Positions 52,298 through 61,418 of a stretch of 64,000 nt of DNA are shown in pieces. Source of the stretch: Pimelobacter simplex. Lineage in GTDB: Bacteria > Actinomycetota > Actinomycetes > Propionibacteriales > Nocardioidaceae. Location of the stretch: the NCBI GenBank assembly GCA_016803235.1, contig JADCLI010000003.1:1-64000 (forward strand), written 5' to 3'. Under the pieces are notes generated by a model. It saw nothing but the letters and a program-made list of their open reading frames with translations. It was not told the origin of the DNA and did no database searches. Position numbers and translations under genes: made by a program. Each line of letters begins with the position of its first letter. Position 1 is the first letter of the stretch.

Positions 52298-53638
52298 CTA
52301 GAGGACCGGGAGCATCCGGTCGCGCTCGAAGGCCGAGACCTGGCCGCGGTACTCGTCCCACTCGGCCCGCTTGTTGCGCAGGAAGTAGTCGAAGACCTGC
52401 TCCCCCAGCGTCTCGGCGAGCAGCTCGGAGTGCTCGGCGATCGCGATCGCGTCGTGCAGGCTCTTGGGGAGCGGCTCGATGCCGAGGCTGCGGCGCTCGC
52501 GCTCGGTCAGCGCCCACACGTCGTCCTCGGCCTCGCGGGGCAGCTCGTAGTCGTTCTCGATGCCCTTGAGGCCGGCGGCCAGCACGGCGGCGTACGCGAG
52601 GTAGGGGTTGCACGCCGAGTCGATGGTGCGCAGCTCGACCCGGGTCGACTGGCCCTTCATCGGCTTGTACATCGGCACCCGGACCATCGCGGAGCGGTTG
52701 TTGTGGCCCCAGCAGATGTAGGAGGGCGCCTCGCCGCCGACCATCATCCGCTTGTAGGAGTTGACCCACTGGTTGGTCACCACACTGATCTCGCTGGCGT
52801 GGCGCAGGATGCCGGCGATGAACTGGCGCCCGGTCTTCGAGAGCTGGTACTCCGCACCCGCCTCGTAGAAGGCGTTCTGGTCGCCCTCGAAGAGCGACAG
52901 GTGGGTGTGCATGCCGGAGCCGGGGTGGGTGGTGAACGGCTTGGGCATGAAGGTCGCCCAGATGCCCTGGTTGAGCGCGACCTCACGGATGACCGTACGG
53001 AAGGTCATGATGTTGTCGGCGGTGGTCAGCGCGTCGGCGTAGCGCAGGTCGATCTCCTGCTGGCCGGGGCCGCCCTCGTGGTGGCTGAACTCCACCGAGA
53101 TGCCCATCGCCTCGAGCATCGTGATCGCCTCGCGACGGAAGTCCGAGCCGTGCGAGTGCGCGGCGTGGTCGAAGTAGCCGCTGCGGTCGATCGGAACGGG
53201 CTCGTCGCCCGAGCCGGGCTCGTCCTTGAACAGGTAGAACTCGATCTCGGGGTGGGTGTAGAAGGTGAAGCCCTGCTCGGCGGCCTTGCCGAGGGTCCGC
53301 TTGAGGACGTTGCGCGGGTCGGCGTACGACGCGGACCCGTCGGGCATCACGATGTCGCAGAACATCCGTGCGGTCGCCGGACCCTCGGTGCTGCGCCAGG
53401 GCAGGATCTGGAACGTGGTCGGGTCGGGCAGGGCCAGCATGTCGGCCTCGTAGACCCGAGCGAAGCCCTCGATCGCCGAACCGTCGAACCCGATGCCCTC
53501 GGAGAAGGCGCCCTCGAGCTCGGCCGGCGCGACCGCGACCGACTTGAGGAAGCCCAGCACGTCGGTGAACCAGAGCCGCACGAACCGGACGTCTCGCTCC
53601 TCGAGAGCGCGCAGGACGAAGTCCTCTTGCTTACCCAT
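52298..53638 (-). CDS. glnA: glutamine synthetase, GlnA2 type
   Basis: A 446-residue type I glutamine synthetase-fold enzyme, the length of actinobacterial GlnA2. Seen: VRFVRLWFTDVLGFLKSVAV, GFDGSAIEGFARVYEADML, EIEFYLFKDEPGSG, HHEGGPGQQEIDLRYADALT, MPKPFTTHPGSGMHTHLSLF, and NNRSAMVRVPMYKP. The stretch that holds the adenylylation tyrosine in GlnA1 (NLYDLP) reads DDVWALTERE here, with no Tyr. In Streptomyces, GlnA2 has been reported as a gamma-glutamylpolyamine synthetase, so polyamine use is a real alternative. Leaderless promoter at 53645. Confidence 0.92.
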   Translation of the reverse strand: MGKQEDFVLRALEERDVRFVRLWFTDVLGFLKSVAVAPAELEGAFSEGIGFDGSAIEGFARVYEADMLALPDPTTFQILPWRSTEGPATARMFCDIVMPDGSASYADPRNVLKRTLGKAAEQGFTFYTHPEIEFYLFKDEPGSGDEPVPIDRSGYFDHAAHSHGSDFRREAITMLEAMGISVEFSHHEGGPGQQEIDLRYADALTTADNIMTFRTVIREVALNQGIWATFMPKPFTTHPGSGMHTHLSLFEGDQNAFYEAGAEYQLSKTGRQFIAGILRHASEISVVTNQWVNSYKRMMVGGEAPSYICWGHNNRSAMVRVPMYKPMKGQSTRVELRTIDSACNPYLAYAAVLAAGLKGIENDYELPREAEDDVWALTERERRSLGIEPLPKSLHDAIAIAEHSELLAETLGEQVFDYFLRNKRAEWDEYRGQVSAFERDRMLPVL

Positions 53639-53644
53639 GGCGGC

Positions 53645-53650
53645 AGCCTA
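53645..53650 (-). promoter_or_regulatory. leaderless -10 box of glnA formed on the pucR stop codon
   Basis: Minus strand TAGGCT, six bases (GCCGCC), ATG at 53638. The first three bases of the box are the TAG stop of the PucR gene. This gives glnA-glnE its own promoter although the genes are nine bases apart. Confidence 0.65.
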
Positions 53651-55228
53651 GTGGTCGGGGCCCCGCGACCCGGGTTGCGCCTGCCTCGGGTCGGCGGTGC
53701 CGAGCCAGCCCAGCGCGAACCACAAGGTCATCCGGGTGCCGGGGTCCTGGAGGTCGGTGCCGAGCAGGGCCGCGACCTGGGTGAGGCGGTGCCGCACGGT
53801 GTTGCGGTGCACGCCGAGGATCGTCGAGGTGCGCTCGGTGCTGCCGTGGCACGACAACCACGCGTGCAGCGTGGCCAGGAGGGTCGATGCCTGGTCCGCC
53901 GGCAGCTCGGTGACGGGCCGGAGCAGCGACCGGGCGAAGGCGGTCGCCTCGTCGTCGTGGACCAGCGAGTCCAGCGCGGCGTCGGTGTCGTGGTGGACCC
54001 GCACCGCCTCGTCCCCGATCAGCGCGCGACGCAGTGCCTGGTCGGCCTGCGCCCGGGCCTCCACCAGCTCGTCGATCCGGAACGGTGCGCTGTACCCCAG
54101 CGCCCAGCCGAGCTCCGCCGCATCGGTCGGTGGCGTGGGCGGGTCGGCCCGGTCGCACGGCACCAACGCCGTCAGCTGCCCGTCGGCGAGGTCGAGGTAG
54201 GGCGTGCCCAGCGCCGTGCGCAGGGTCGCGATGTCGACCGCGGTGTCGCGTCGCCCCTGGCCGGCCGCGCGCACCGAGCGGCCGCGGACGACGACCCAGT
54301 GCTCTCCCACCCCGCCCACGCCTGACCGGAGCAGCCCGTCGAGGCCCTCCTCCCGGTCGCGCGTGAGCAGGCGCACGAGCGCCCCGATCCCCTCGGTCCG
54401 CGCCTCGAGGGCGTAGCGCGGGCTGACCAGCGCGGCCAGCAGCCACAGCGCGGAGGCGGTCGTGCGCCGCTCGGAGAGCGTCAGCGGGCCCGGCGAGGTC
54501 AGGCCCAGCACCAGGCGCGAGCCAGCAGGCGAGCCGGTCGGCACGACCTGGAGGGCCAGGTGGAGACGGTCGCCGAGGGCCGCGGCGGTGGCGAGCACGG
54601 AGTCACTGTGCTGCAGGGACTCCGCGTGGTCGCGCAGGATCCGGCGCACCGCTGGTGCCGGCATGCTCCCGCCCGTCGCGAGCGCGTTGCCGTCGGGGTC
54701 GAGGAGCACCGCCGTGGTGCCGGTACGCCGTGCGAGCTGGCGGACCACGGCCCGGATGGGGTCGTCGCCTCCGGCCGCTCCCGCCAGCGCGGCCATCGCG
54801 CGCGCCTCCGTCTCGAACTCGCGTTGCTGGCGGCGTGCGGCGACCTCCGCGAAGGCCCGGCTGATCGCCACGAACGGCGTGCCGTCGGGCACGTCCAGCA
54901 GCGGGAGGCGGTGGCGCTCGCACGCCTCGATCAGCGCCTCGGGCACCGAGGGGTAGACCGGCTCGACGCCGAAGCCCAGCGCGGCGACGCCGGCGGTCGC
55001 GATGCGCTCGACGTAGACGCCGATGCCCCCGGCCTCGTCGGCCAGGCCGAGCCCCGAGGTCAGGAGCAGCTCGCCCTGCTGGAGGTACGGCGTCGGGTCG
55101 GCCAGCTCGGTCGTGGCGACCGCGGACACCGTCACCGAGCCCGCCGGACCCGCGACCTGGGTCAGTCCCAGCGACGGGTGGGCGAGGAGCTCGGCGAGAG
55201 GGACCTCGAGCGCGTCGTGCGGCAGCAC
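53648..55228 (-). CDS. PucR-family transcriptional regulator
   Basis: A 526-residue PucR/CdaR-like regulator. N-terminal PucR domain about 1-125 (VPLAELLAHPSLGLTQVAGP, YLQQGELLLTSGLGLADEAG), a central GGDEF-like region, and a C-terminal HTH (SCHGSTERTSTILGVHRNTV, RHRLTQVAALLGTDLQDPG). Family members activate nitrogen- and amino-acid-degradation genes. GTG start with AGGAGG upstream. Divergent from the ABC importer operon at 55398, which it most likely controls. Confidence 0.9.
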   Translation of the reverse strand: MLPHDALEVPLAELLAHPSLGLTQVAGPAGSVTVSAVATTELADPTPYLQQGELLLTSGLGLADEAGGIGVYVERIATAGVAALGFGVEPVYPSVPEALIEACERHRLPLLDVPDGTPFVAISRAFAEVAARRQQREFETEARAMAALAGAAGGDDPIRAVVRQLARRTGTTAVLLDPDGNALATGGSMPAPAVRRILRDHAESLQHSDSVLATAAALGDRLHLALQVVPTGSPAGSRLVLGLTSPGPLTLSERRTTASALWLLAALVSPRYALEARTEGIGALVRLLTRDREEGLDGLLRSGVGGVGEHWVVVRGRSVRAAGQGRRDTAVDIATLRTALGTPYLDLADGQLTALVPCDRADPPTPPTDAAELGWALGYSAPFRIDELVEARAQADQALRRALIGDEAVRVHHDTDAALDSLVHDDEATAFARSLLRPVTELPADQASTLLATLHAWLSCHGSTERTSTILGVHRNTVRHRLTQVAALLGTDLQDPGTRMTLWFALGWLGTADPRQAQPGSRGPDH

Positions 55229-55397
55229 AGCGACCTCCTTCTCCGCACCTGCTGGAGTTGCACCTTCCGGTCGCCAGCGTTGTGCGATCCCGACTCTGGC
55301 GGCCGTCGCTCATCGAACCCTACTTTCGTGATCTGCACCACGTCGTCCCGCGACGACGGAGCCGTCCCGCAGCTGTCACCCCGAACCGGAGAGCGCC

Positions 55398-56309
55398 ATG
55401 AAGATCACCCGTACCGCCCTCGTCGCCGCCGTCGCGGCGACCTTTGCCCTGACGGCCTGCGCCGCCCCGGACGACGCGTCGGGGAGCGGCGGAGGTCCTG
55501 ACGAGGACAAGACCGTCGCCGCCCAGGAGGTCGACGCCGAGGCCGCGGGCATGCTGCCGGCCGACATCGCGGACGCCGGCGTGGTGAAGGTCGCCTCCGG
55601 GGTCAGCTTCCCGCCGATGGAGTACTTCGACACCGACAACAAGACGGTGCTCGGGTTCGACGCCGACCTCGGCAGGGCGCTCGGCGACGTCCTCGGTGTC
55701 GAGTTCGAGTTCCAGAACACCAACTTCGACGGCATCATCGGCGGTCTCACGGCGCACCGCTACGACCTCGCCCTGACCTCGATGATCGACAAGCCCGAGC
55801 GCCAGACCCAGGTCGACTTCGTCGACTACCTCAGCTCCGGCGTCACCTTCCTCGTGGTGAAGGGCAACCCGGAGGGACTCACCGAGCAGTCGGACCTGTG
55901 CGGGCGGGCGGTGGCCGTGGAGAAGGCGGCGACCGGCGACCTCGTCGCCGACGACATCAGCAAGGACTGCGAGGCCGCGGGCAAGCCTCCCGTCGACAAG
56001 TCGCCCCTGCCCGACCAGGCCAGCGCGATCCAGGCCCTGCAGTCGGGTCGCGCCGACGCCGTCCTCGCCCTCGACCTGACGCTCGCCTACAACGTCAAGC
56101 AGAACCCCGACACCTTCGAGGTGCCGGCCAAGCCGTTCGGCGCGCTGCCGGTCGGCATCGCCTTCCCCAAGGACAGCACGCAGCTGCGCGACGCCGTCGC
56201 CGCCGCGCTCAAGGTGCTGCAGGAGAACGGGACCTACGACGAGCTCCTGGCCAAGTGGAACCTCACCGACCAGGCCCTGACCGGCGCTCCGATCAACTCG
56301 GGCAAGTGA
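55398..56309 (+). CDS. amino-acid ABC transporter substrate-binding lipoprotein
   Basis: A 303-residue periplasmic-binding-protein-3 family lipoprotein. The lipobox is LTAC with Cys21, after a signal peptide MKITRTALVAAVAATFALTA. Mature part: VVKVASGVSFPPMEYFDTDN, FDADLGRALGDVLGVEFEFQ, FDGIIGGLTAHRYDLALTSM and RQTQVDFVDYLSSGVTFLVV. It should bind a polar or basic amino acid outside the membrane. GGAGAG ahead of the ATG. A TACTTT about 80 bp upstream may be the -10 of this operon. Confidence 0.92.
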   Translation: MKITRTALVAAVAATFALTACAAPDDASGSGGGPDEDKTVAAQEVDAEAAGMLPADIADAGVVKVASGVSFPPMEYFDTDNKTVLGFDADLGRALGDVLGVEFEFQNTNFDGIIGGLTAHRYDLALTSMIDKPERQTQVDFVDYLSSGVTFLVVKGNPEGLTEQSDLCGRAVAVEKAATGDLVADDISKDCEAAGKPPVDKSPLPDQASAIQALQSGRADAVLALDLTLAYNVKQNPDTFEVPAKPFGALPVGIAFPKDSTQLRDAVAAALKVLQENGTYDELLAKWNLTDQALTGAPINSGK

Positions 56310-56310
56310 G

Positions 56311-57234
56311 ATGAGCGCCCCGACGAGCTCCCCGGAGACAGGGGACGTGGCCACCGGCCACGCCGAGGAGCCGGTGGTCCGCCTGCGTCATCCCTGGCGC
56401 TGGGTGGCCGTGGCCGTGATCGGCGTCTACGCAGCCGTGCTGGTGAAGTTCCTCGTCACCAACGACGCACTGCGCTGGGACCTGGTCAGCGGATACCTGT
56501 TCGAGGAGTCGATCCTCCGCGGCATCGTGACCACGCTCGAGGTCACCGTCGTCGCGATGGTCCTCGGCGTCGTCCTCGGCACCGTCCTGGCCGTGATGCG
56601 GCTCTCGGAGAACCCGGTGCTGCGCTGGACCGCGGGTATCTACGTGTGGTTCTTCCGGGGCACGCCGATCCTGGTCCAGCTCCTCGGCTGGTACTTCCTC
56701 GCCTCGGTGCTCCCGGAGATCTCCATCGGGGTGCCGTTCGGGCCGGACCTCGCGACGTGGTCGACGAACACCGTCATCACCCAGTTCATGGCGGCGATCC
56801 TCGGCCTGGGCCTGAACGAGGCGGCGTACATGGCCGAGATCGTCCGCGCCGGCATCGGCGGGGTGGACAAGGGCCAGTCGGAGGCCGCCGAGGCCCTCGG
56901 GATGAGCCCCGTCGTCGCCTACCGGCGGATCATCCTGCCCCAGGCGTCGCGGCTGATCATCCCGCCGACCGCCAACGAGACCATCACCATGCTCAAGCAG
57001 TCCTCGCTGGTCGTGGTCCTCGGCATGCTCGACCTGCTCGGTACGGCGCAGGCGATCTACAGCCGCAACTTCCAGCAGATCCCGCTGCTCCTGGTCGCGT
57101 CCATCTGGTACCTCGCCATGACCACGGTCCTCACCTACGGACAGGCACGCCTGGAGCGCCGGATGAGCCGCGGCACGCCCGGCGTCGCGGTCAGGACCCG
57201 CAAGTCGACGATCGTCCGAGGAGGCGCCCGATGA
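56311..57234 (+). CDS. amino-acid ABC transporter permease
   Basis: A 307-residue HisM/GlnP-type permease. After a charged N-terminus come about five or six helices ([40 protein letters not shown]) and the EAA loop [20 protein letters not shown], which docks on the ATPase. One permease gene suggests a homodimer. One base separates it from the binding-protein stop, and its own stop overlaps the ATPase start (ATGA). Confidence 0.92.
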   Translation: MSAPTSSPETGDVATGHAEEPVVRLRHPWRWVAVAVIGVYAAVLVKFLVTNDALRWDLVSGYLFEESILRGIVTTLEVTVVAMVLGVVLGTVLAVMRLSENPVLRWTAGIYVWFFRGTPILVQLLGWYFLASVLPEISIGVPFGPDLATWSTNTVITQFMAAILGLGLNEAAYMAEIVRAGIGGVDKGQSEAAEALGMSPVVAYRRIILPQASRLIIPPTANETITMLKQSSLVVVLGMLDLLGTAQAIYSRNFQQIPLLLVASIWYLAMTTVLTYGQARLERRMSRGTPGVAVRTRKSTIVRGGAR

Positions 57235-57995
57235 ACACCCTGATGGTCGACGCACGTGCCGTGCGCAAGGTCTACGGAAGCCACGAGGTCCTCAAGTCGG
57301 TGGACCTGGAGGTGCACCGCGGCGAGGTGGTGTCCTTCCTCGGCGCCTCCGGCTCGGGGAAGAGCACCTTCCTGCGGTGCATCAACCACCTGGAGCGCAT
57401 CGACGGCGGCGAGATCAGCGTCAACGGACAGCTCGTCGGCTACCGGCGCGCCAACGGGAAGAAGTACGAGCTGCACCGATCGCAGATCGCGCTGGCCCGT
57501 CGCGACGTCGGCATGGTCTTCCAGCGGTTCAACCTCTTCCCGCACATGACCGCCCTGGAGAACGTGATGGAGGCGCCGGTCTCCGTCCAGCACCGTTCCC
57601 GGGCCGAGGTGCGGGCCGAGGCCGAGGCACTCCTCGAGCGCGTCGGCCTCGCCGACCGCCAGGACCACTACCCGAGCATGCTCTCCGGCGGCCAGCAGCA
57701 ACGCGTCGCCATCGCCCGGGCCCTGGCCATGAAGCCGGCGCTGATGCTCTTCGACGAGCCGACCTCCGCCCTCGACCCCGAGCTGGTCGGCGAGGTGCTC
57801 GACGTGATGAAGAGCCTCGCCGCCGAGGGCATGACGATGATCGTCGTGACCCACGAGATCGGGTTCGCACGCGAGGTCTGCGACCGCGTCGTGTTCATGG
57901 ACGACGGGGTGATCGTCGAGGAGGGCACGCCGGCCGAGGTCTTCGAGCGTCCCCAGCACGCGCGCACCCAGTCGTTCCTGTCGAAGGTCCTCTGA
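57231..57995 (+). CDS. amino-acid ABC transporter ATPase
   Basis: A 254-residue GlnQ/HisP-type ATPase: Walker [11 protein letters not shown]-loop [19 protein letters not shown], signature [15 protein letters not shown], Walker [15 protein letters not shown]-loop VVTHEIGF. All catalytic residues are in place. It has an insert of about ten residues after strand 3 ([15 protein letters not shown]) as in several polar amino-acid importers. ATG chosen for its overlap with the permease stop. Confidence 0.94.
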   Translation: MNTLMVDARAVRKVYGSHEVLKSVDLEVHRGEVVSFLGASGSGKSTFLRCINHLERIDGGEISVNGQLVGYRRANGKKYELHRSQIALARRDVGMVFQRFNLFPHMTALENVMEAPVSVQHRSRAEVRAEAEALLERVGLADRQDHYPSMLSGGQQQRVAIARALAMKPALMLFDEPTSALDPELVGEVLDVMKSLAAEGMTMIVVTHEIGFAREVCDRVVFMDDGVIVEEGTPAEVFERPQHARTQSFLSKVL

Positions 57996-57996
57996 C

Positions 57997-59007
57997 ATGG
58001 CCCTCGTCGCCGTGACCGACACCGGCGGGCTCGACTTCGCCCCCGGCATCGCCGCCCTGCGCGCCGCCGGCCACCAGGTCGAGATGATCGGCGCCGACAG
58101 CGCCGTCGACGTCCGCGACCGCGCCGAGAACGCCGACGCGCTGGTCGTCAGCTTCGTCGAGATCGATGCTGCGACGATCGCCGCGCTCCCCCGGCTCGCG
58201 GTCATCGCCACCACCACCGTCGGGCTCGACCAGGTCGACCTCGCGGCAGCGCGGGAGGCAGGGGTCGAGGTGCGCGGCCTGCCGCCGCTGGCGAGCGAGG
58301 AGGTCGCGACCCACGCGCTCGCCGGGATCCTCGCGATGACCCGCGAGCTCGCGGCGGCCCAGGCGGCGACCTCGGAGTGGGACTTCACCCGGATCCCCCC
58401 GCCGCCCCGGCTCAGCGAGCTCACCCTGGGCCTCTACGGGCTCGGGCAGATCGGTCGGCAGCTGGCGGTCCGCGCGCTGCCCCTCTTCGGGAGGGTCGTG
58501 GCGTTCGACCCCCATGCCGCGCAGGACACCTGGCCCGCCGGCGTCGAGCGCGTGGCGGACGCCGACGTGCTCTTCGGTGCCTCGAACGTCGTCAGCCTGC
58601 ACGCGCCCGCGACGCCCGCCACCCGCCACGCGGTCGACGCGCGCACGCTCGGGCTCATGCCTCCGGGCGGCTACGTCGTCAACGTCGCCCGCGGCGAGCT
58701 CGTCGACAGCGCCGCCCTGCTCGACGCCCTCGACGCGGGACACCTCCGCGGCGCCTTCCTCGACGTCGTCGAGCCCGAACCGCCCGGCCCCGGCCACCCG
58801 CTGCTGACCCACCCGCGGACCATCGTCACCCCGCACGCGGCGTTCCACAGCGCCGCGTCGGCACGGGCCTACGTCATGGGGGCCGTGGCCAACGTCCTCG
58901 ACGTCCTCGCCGCCGCCACCACCGCCACCACCACCGACAACACCACCGAGACCGAGTCCATCTCCTCCGCCGGCCGCGCCGGCGCCGTACCCCAGGAACA
59001 GCCGTGA
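57997..59007 (+). CDS. D-2-hydroxyacid dehydrogenase family protein
   Basis: A 336-residue NAD-dependent 2-hydroxyacid dehydrogenase (SerA/GyaR superfamily). NAD site [20 protein letters not shown]; catalytic Arg in [18 protein letters not shown], Glu in [18 protein letters not shown], His in VTPHAAFHS. It would reduce a 2-oxo acid or oxidise a D-hydroxyacid derived from the imported compound. The last 35 residues are a Thr-rich tail ([14 protein letters not shown]) outside the fold. Starts one base after the ATPase gene and overlaps the next by GTGA. Confidence 0.88.
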   Translation: MALVAVTDTGGLDFAPGIAALRAAGHQVEMIGADSAVDVRDRAENADALVVSFVEIDAATIAALPRLAVIATTTVGLDQVDLAAAREAGVEVRGLPPLASEEVATHALAGILAMTRELAAAQAATSEWDFTRIPPPPRLSELTLGLYGLGQIGRQLAVRALPLFGRVVAFDPHAAQDTWPAGVERVADADVLFGASNVVSLHAPATPATRHAVDARTLGLMPPGGYVVNVARGELVDSAALLDALDAGHLRGAFLDVVEPEPPGPGHPLLTHPRTIVTPHAAFHSAASARAYVMGAVANVLDVLAAATTATTTDNTTETESISSAGRAGAVPQEQP

Positions 59008-60626
59008 CCGATCACGTTCGCAACGGCGGCGATGTCGTCGTCGAGACCCTGACCTCGCTCGGGGTCACCCACATCTTCGGCATCCCCGGCCAGCACGCGC
59101 TCGGGCTCTTCGACGCGATCCGGCGCAGCGACCTGGAGTTCGTCAGCTCGCGGGTGGAGAACAACTCCGCCTTCGGCGCGGACGGCTATGCCCGCGCCAC
59201 CGGCCGGCCGGCCGTGCTGTTCGTGTCGACCGGCCCGGGCGCCCTCACGGCGCTCGGCGCCCTGCAGGAGGCCTACGTCACCGGCGTGCCCCTGGTCGTG
59301 GTCAGCAGCCAGGTCCCGCGGCGCGGCATCGGCGGGCGCAGGAACGGACTGCTGCACCAGGTCGACGACCAGCAGAGGAGCGCGCAGAACGTCACCAAGA
59401 GCACCACCGTCGTGCTCGACGCGGCCCACATCCCCTCGGCGATCGCCGACGCCTGGTCGCTCGCCCAGACGGTCCCGGCCGGCCCCACGTGGGTCGAGAT
59501 CCCCCAGGACGTCCTGCTCGAGCCGTCCCCGGTGCCGCCGGTGACCTCGACAGTGACCCACGTGCCGGCCCGCCCGGCCCGTCCCGAGATCGCGCGGGAG
59601 GCGGCGCGGCTGCTCGCCGCAGCCGAGCGGCCGGTGATCCTCGCGGGCGGCGGCGTACGACGCTCCGCCACGGGTGCCAAGCAGCTGGTCCGCGTCGCCG
59701 AGGCGCTGGGGGCGCCGGTCGTCGCCACGGCCGGCGGCAAGGGTGCGATCGCGTTCTCCCACCCGCTGTCGGCGGGCAGCTGGATCGAGGACCGCCACAC
59801 CACGGACCTCCTCGAGGACGCCGACGTCCTGCTGGCGGTCGGGACGACGATCGGGGAGGTCACCAGCAACTACTTCACCTTCGCGCCGCGCGGGACCCTG
59901 GTCCAGGTCGACGCCGAGCCGAGGGCGCTGGGCTCGAACTACCCGGGGCTCGGCGTCCACGCCGACGCGGGCCTCGCGCTCGAGGCGGTCGCCGACCTGC
60001 TGCCACCCCCTGCCGACGGCGCGGCCGAGCGCGGGGCGCAGATCGCCGCGCGGCTGCGCCGGCAGGTCGAGGAACGCCTCGCCGGCCAGGGCCTGGAGCC
60101 GGAGCTGGAGCTGATGGGCGCCCTGCGGGCCGCCGTACCGGCCGACATGCACACCTTCTGGGACATGACCATCGCCGCCTACTGGGCCTGGTCGGCCTGG
60201 GACCCGCAGCAAGGCGAGTTCCACTCCGCCCAGGGCGCGGGCGGTCTCGGCTTCGCCTATCCCGCCGCCCTCGCGGCCGCCATCGGCACCGGGCGCCCGA
60301 CCCTCGCGGTCTCCGGGGACGGCGGCGCGATGTACGGGATCGCCGAGCTGGCCACCGCCCGCCAGCACGACGCGGACGTCACCTGGCTGATCGTCGACGA
60401 CGGCGGCTACGGGATCCTGCGCGAGTACATGACGGGCGCCTTCGGCCAGGCAACCGCGACGGAGCTGGCGCGGCCCGACTTCGTCGCCCTCGCCGGGGCG
60501 TTCGGCATCCCCGCGCGCAAGGCCGAGCTGGCGAGCCTCGCGACCACGCTCGCCGCCGCGCTCGCGGAGCCGGGGCCCTCGGTCGTCGTCCTCGAGGCCC
60601 GGCCTCGCATGTTCGCGATCACCTGA
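59004..60626 (+). CDS. thiamine-diphosphate-dependent 2-oxo acid decarboxylase/synthase-like enzyme
   Basis: A 540-residue three-domain ThDP enzyme. PYR domain: GVTHIFGIPGQHALGLFDAI and SSRVENNSAFGADGYARATG with the catalytic Glu. Central domain from about 190 (ERPVILAGGGVRRSATGAKQ). PP domain: LAVSGDGGAMYGIAELATAR and IVDDGGYGILREYMTGAFG, where the usual Asn of the ThDP motif is Asp. Acetolactate-synthase relatives of this type include benzoylformate and 5-guanidino-2-oxopentanoate decarboxylases; an arginine-type 2-oxo acid is possible next to an amino-acid importer but unproven. Ends against the next gene with TGACCGGTCA. Confidence 0.88.
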   Translation: MTDHVRNGGDVVVETLTSLGVTHIFGIPGQHALGLFDAIRRSDLEFVSSRVENNSAFGADGYARATGRPAVLFVSTGPGALTALGALQEAYVTGVPLVVVSSQVPRRGIGGRRNGLLHQVDDQQRSAQNVTKSTTVVLDAAHIPSAIADAWSLAQTVPAGPTWVEIPQDVLLEPSPVPPVTSTVTHVPARPARPEIAREAARLLAAAERPVILAGGGVRRSATGAKQLVRVAEALGAPVVATAGGKGAIAFSHPLSAGSWIEDRHTTDLLEDADVLLAVGTTIGEVTSNYFTFAPRGTLVQVDAEPRALGSNYPGLGVHADAGLALEAVADLLPPPADGAAERGAQIAARLRRQVEERLAGQGLEPELELMGALRAAVPADMHTFWDMTIAAYWAWSAWDPQQGEFHSAQGAGGLGFAYPAALAAAIGTGRPTLAVSGDGGAMYGIAELATARQHDADVTWLIVDDGGYGILREYMTGAFGQATATELARPDFVALAGAFGIPARKAELASLATTLAAALAEPGPSVVVLEARPRMFAIT

Positions 60627-60630
60627 CCGG

Positions 60631-61293
60631 TCACGGCGCGGCGGGCCGGATCCGGGCACAGCACCCCGGGCCCGGGGGGACCGGCTCGGCGGCCGCGTCG
60701 AAGCGTCGTGCGAGCGCGCCGAGGAAGCCCCGGTTCACCCCGCACACCAGGTCGCGGTGGTCGGTGGCGAGCCGGTCGAAGGGGCAGTTGGCCAGGCACA
60801 CCGCGTCGTCGTCCTCGACCCGCGGCTCGTAGCCCAGCGGCGCGAGCGTCTCCAGCAACGACTGCCCGTCGGTGGTGCTGCCGGTGACGGCGTCGGCTGC
60901 GTCGTCCGCGGCCGCGGCCAGCGCGTCCGGCATGGGGGTGCCGGCCAGGGTGCGCTCGACCGCGTCGGCGAGCACCTGGCCGGCGAGGTCGTAGCGCCGG
61001 CTCGGGACGCTCACGCTCAGCTCGCGACGGGAGCGACGGTAGAGCTTCGCGGGCCGGCCGGCACCCGGCCCGGTGCGGCCGGTCAGCCGACGGAACTCGG
61101 TGACCAGCAGGCCCTCCTCGACCAGGCGCTCGAGGTGGAACTTCGCCGTGTGCCGCGGTACGTCGACCCCGCTGGCAGCCTGGTCGCGGCTCACCGCGCC
61201 GGGCTGCTCGGCGACGAACCGGTACAGCGCCCGTCGTACCGGGTCGGCGAGCGAGCCGACCCGCGCCACCCGCCGCCCGAACGTCTCGTCCAC
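60631..61293 (-). CDS. ArsR/SufR-like HTH regulator with cysteine cluster
   Basis: A 220-residue regulator. Winged helix at residues 10-85: RVGSLADPVRRALYRFVAEQ, GVDVPRHTAKFHLERLVEEG, LTGRTGPGAGRPAKLYRRSR. The C-terminal half ends with cysteines in CLANCPFDRLATDHRDLVCG and GPGCCARI, the pattern of SufR-type proteins that hold an iron-sulfur cluster or metal. It may sense iron, oxygen or redox state. GGAGGGG nine bases ahead supports the GTG start. Divergent from the membrane protein at 61419, with two inverted repeats between. Confidence 0.8.
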   Translation of the reverse strand: MDETFGRRVARVGSLADPVRRALYRFVAEQPGAVSRDQAASGVDVPRHTAKFHLERLVEEGLLVTEFRRLTGRTGPGAGRPAKLYRRSRRELSVSVPSRRYDLAGQVLADAVERTLAGTPMPDALAAAADDAADAVTGSTTDGQSLLETLAPLGYEPRVEDDDAVCLANCPFDRLATDHRDLVCGVNRGFLGALARRFDAAAEPVPPGPGCCARIRPAAP

Positions 61294-61338
61294 GGCCCGC
61301 TCCCCTCCGATCCCTCCCGGGATCTCTACCGGACACGA

Positions 61339-61353
61339 GTCTTGTCGAAAGAC
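61339..61353. promoter_or_regulatory. inverted repeat GTCTT-N5-AAGAC
   Basis: Symmetric site about 50 bp before the HTH regulator gene at 61293 and near its likely promoter (TAGAGA on the minus strand at about 61328). Candidate binding site for that regulator. Confidence 0.45.
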
Positions 61354-61380
61354 CGTCGCAGGTCTACCGTCAATCGTGAT

Positions 61381-61397
61381 GTCCCTTACAACGGGAC
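61381..61397. promoter_or_regulatory. inverted repeat GTCCC-N7-GGGAC
   Basis: Perfect five-base arms surrounding TTACAAC, which contains a possible -10 (TACAAC) for the gene at 61419. A protein bound here would block that promoter. Confidence 0.45.
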
Positions 61398-61418
61398 CGC
61401 TCGAGAAAGGGGCCGACC

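Noticed and set aside
53696..54325. Continuation of the antisense frame from glnA into pucR
   Set aside because: Typical antisense frame in high-GC DNA, without start signals or domain.
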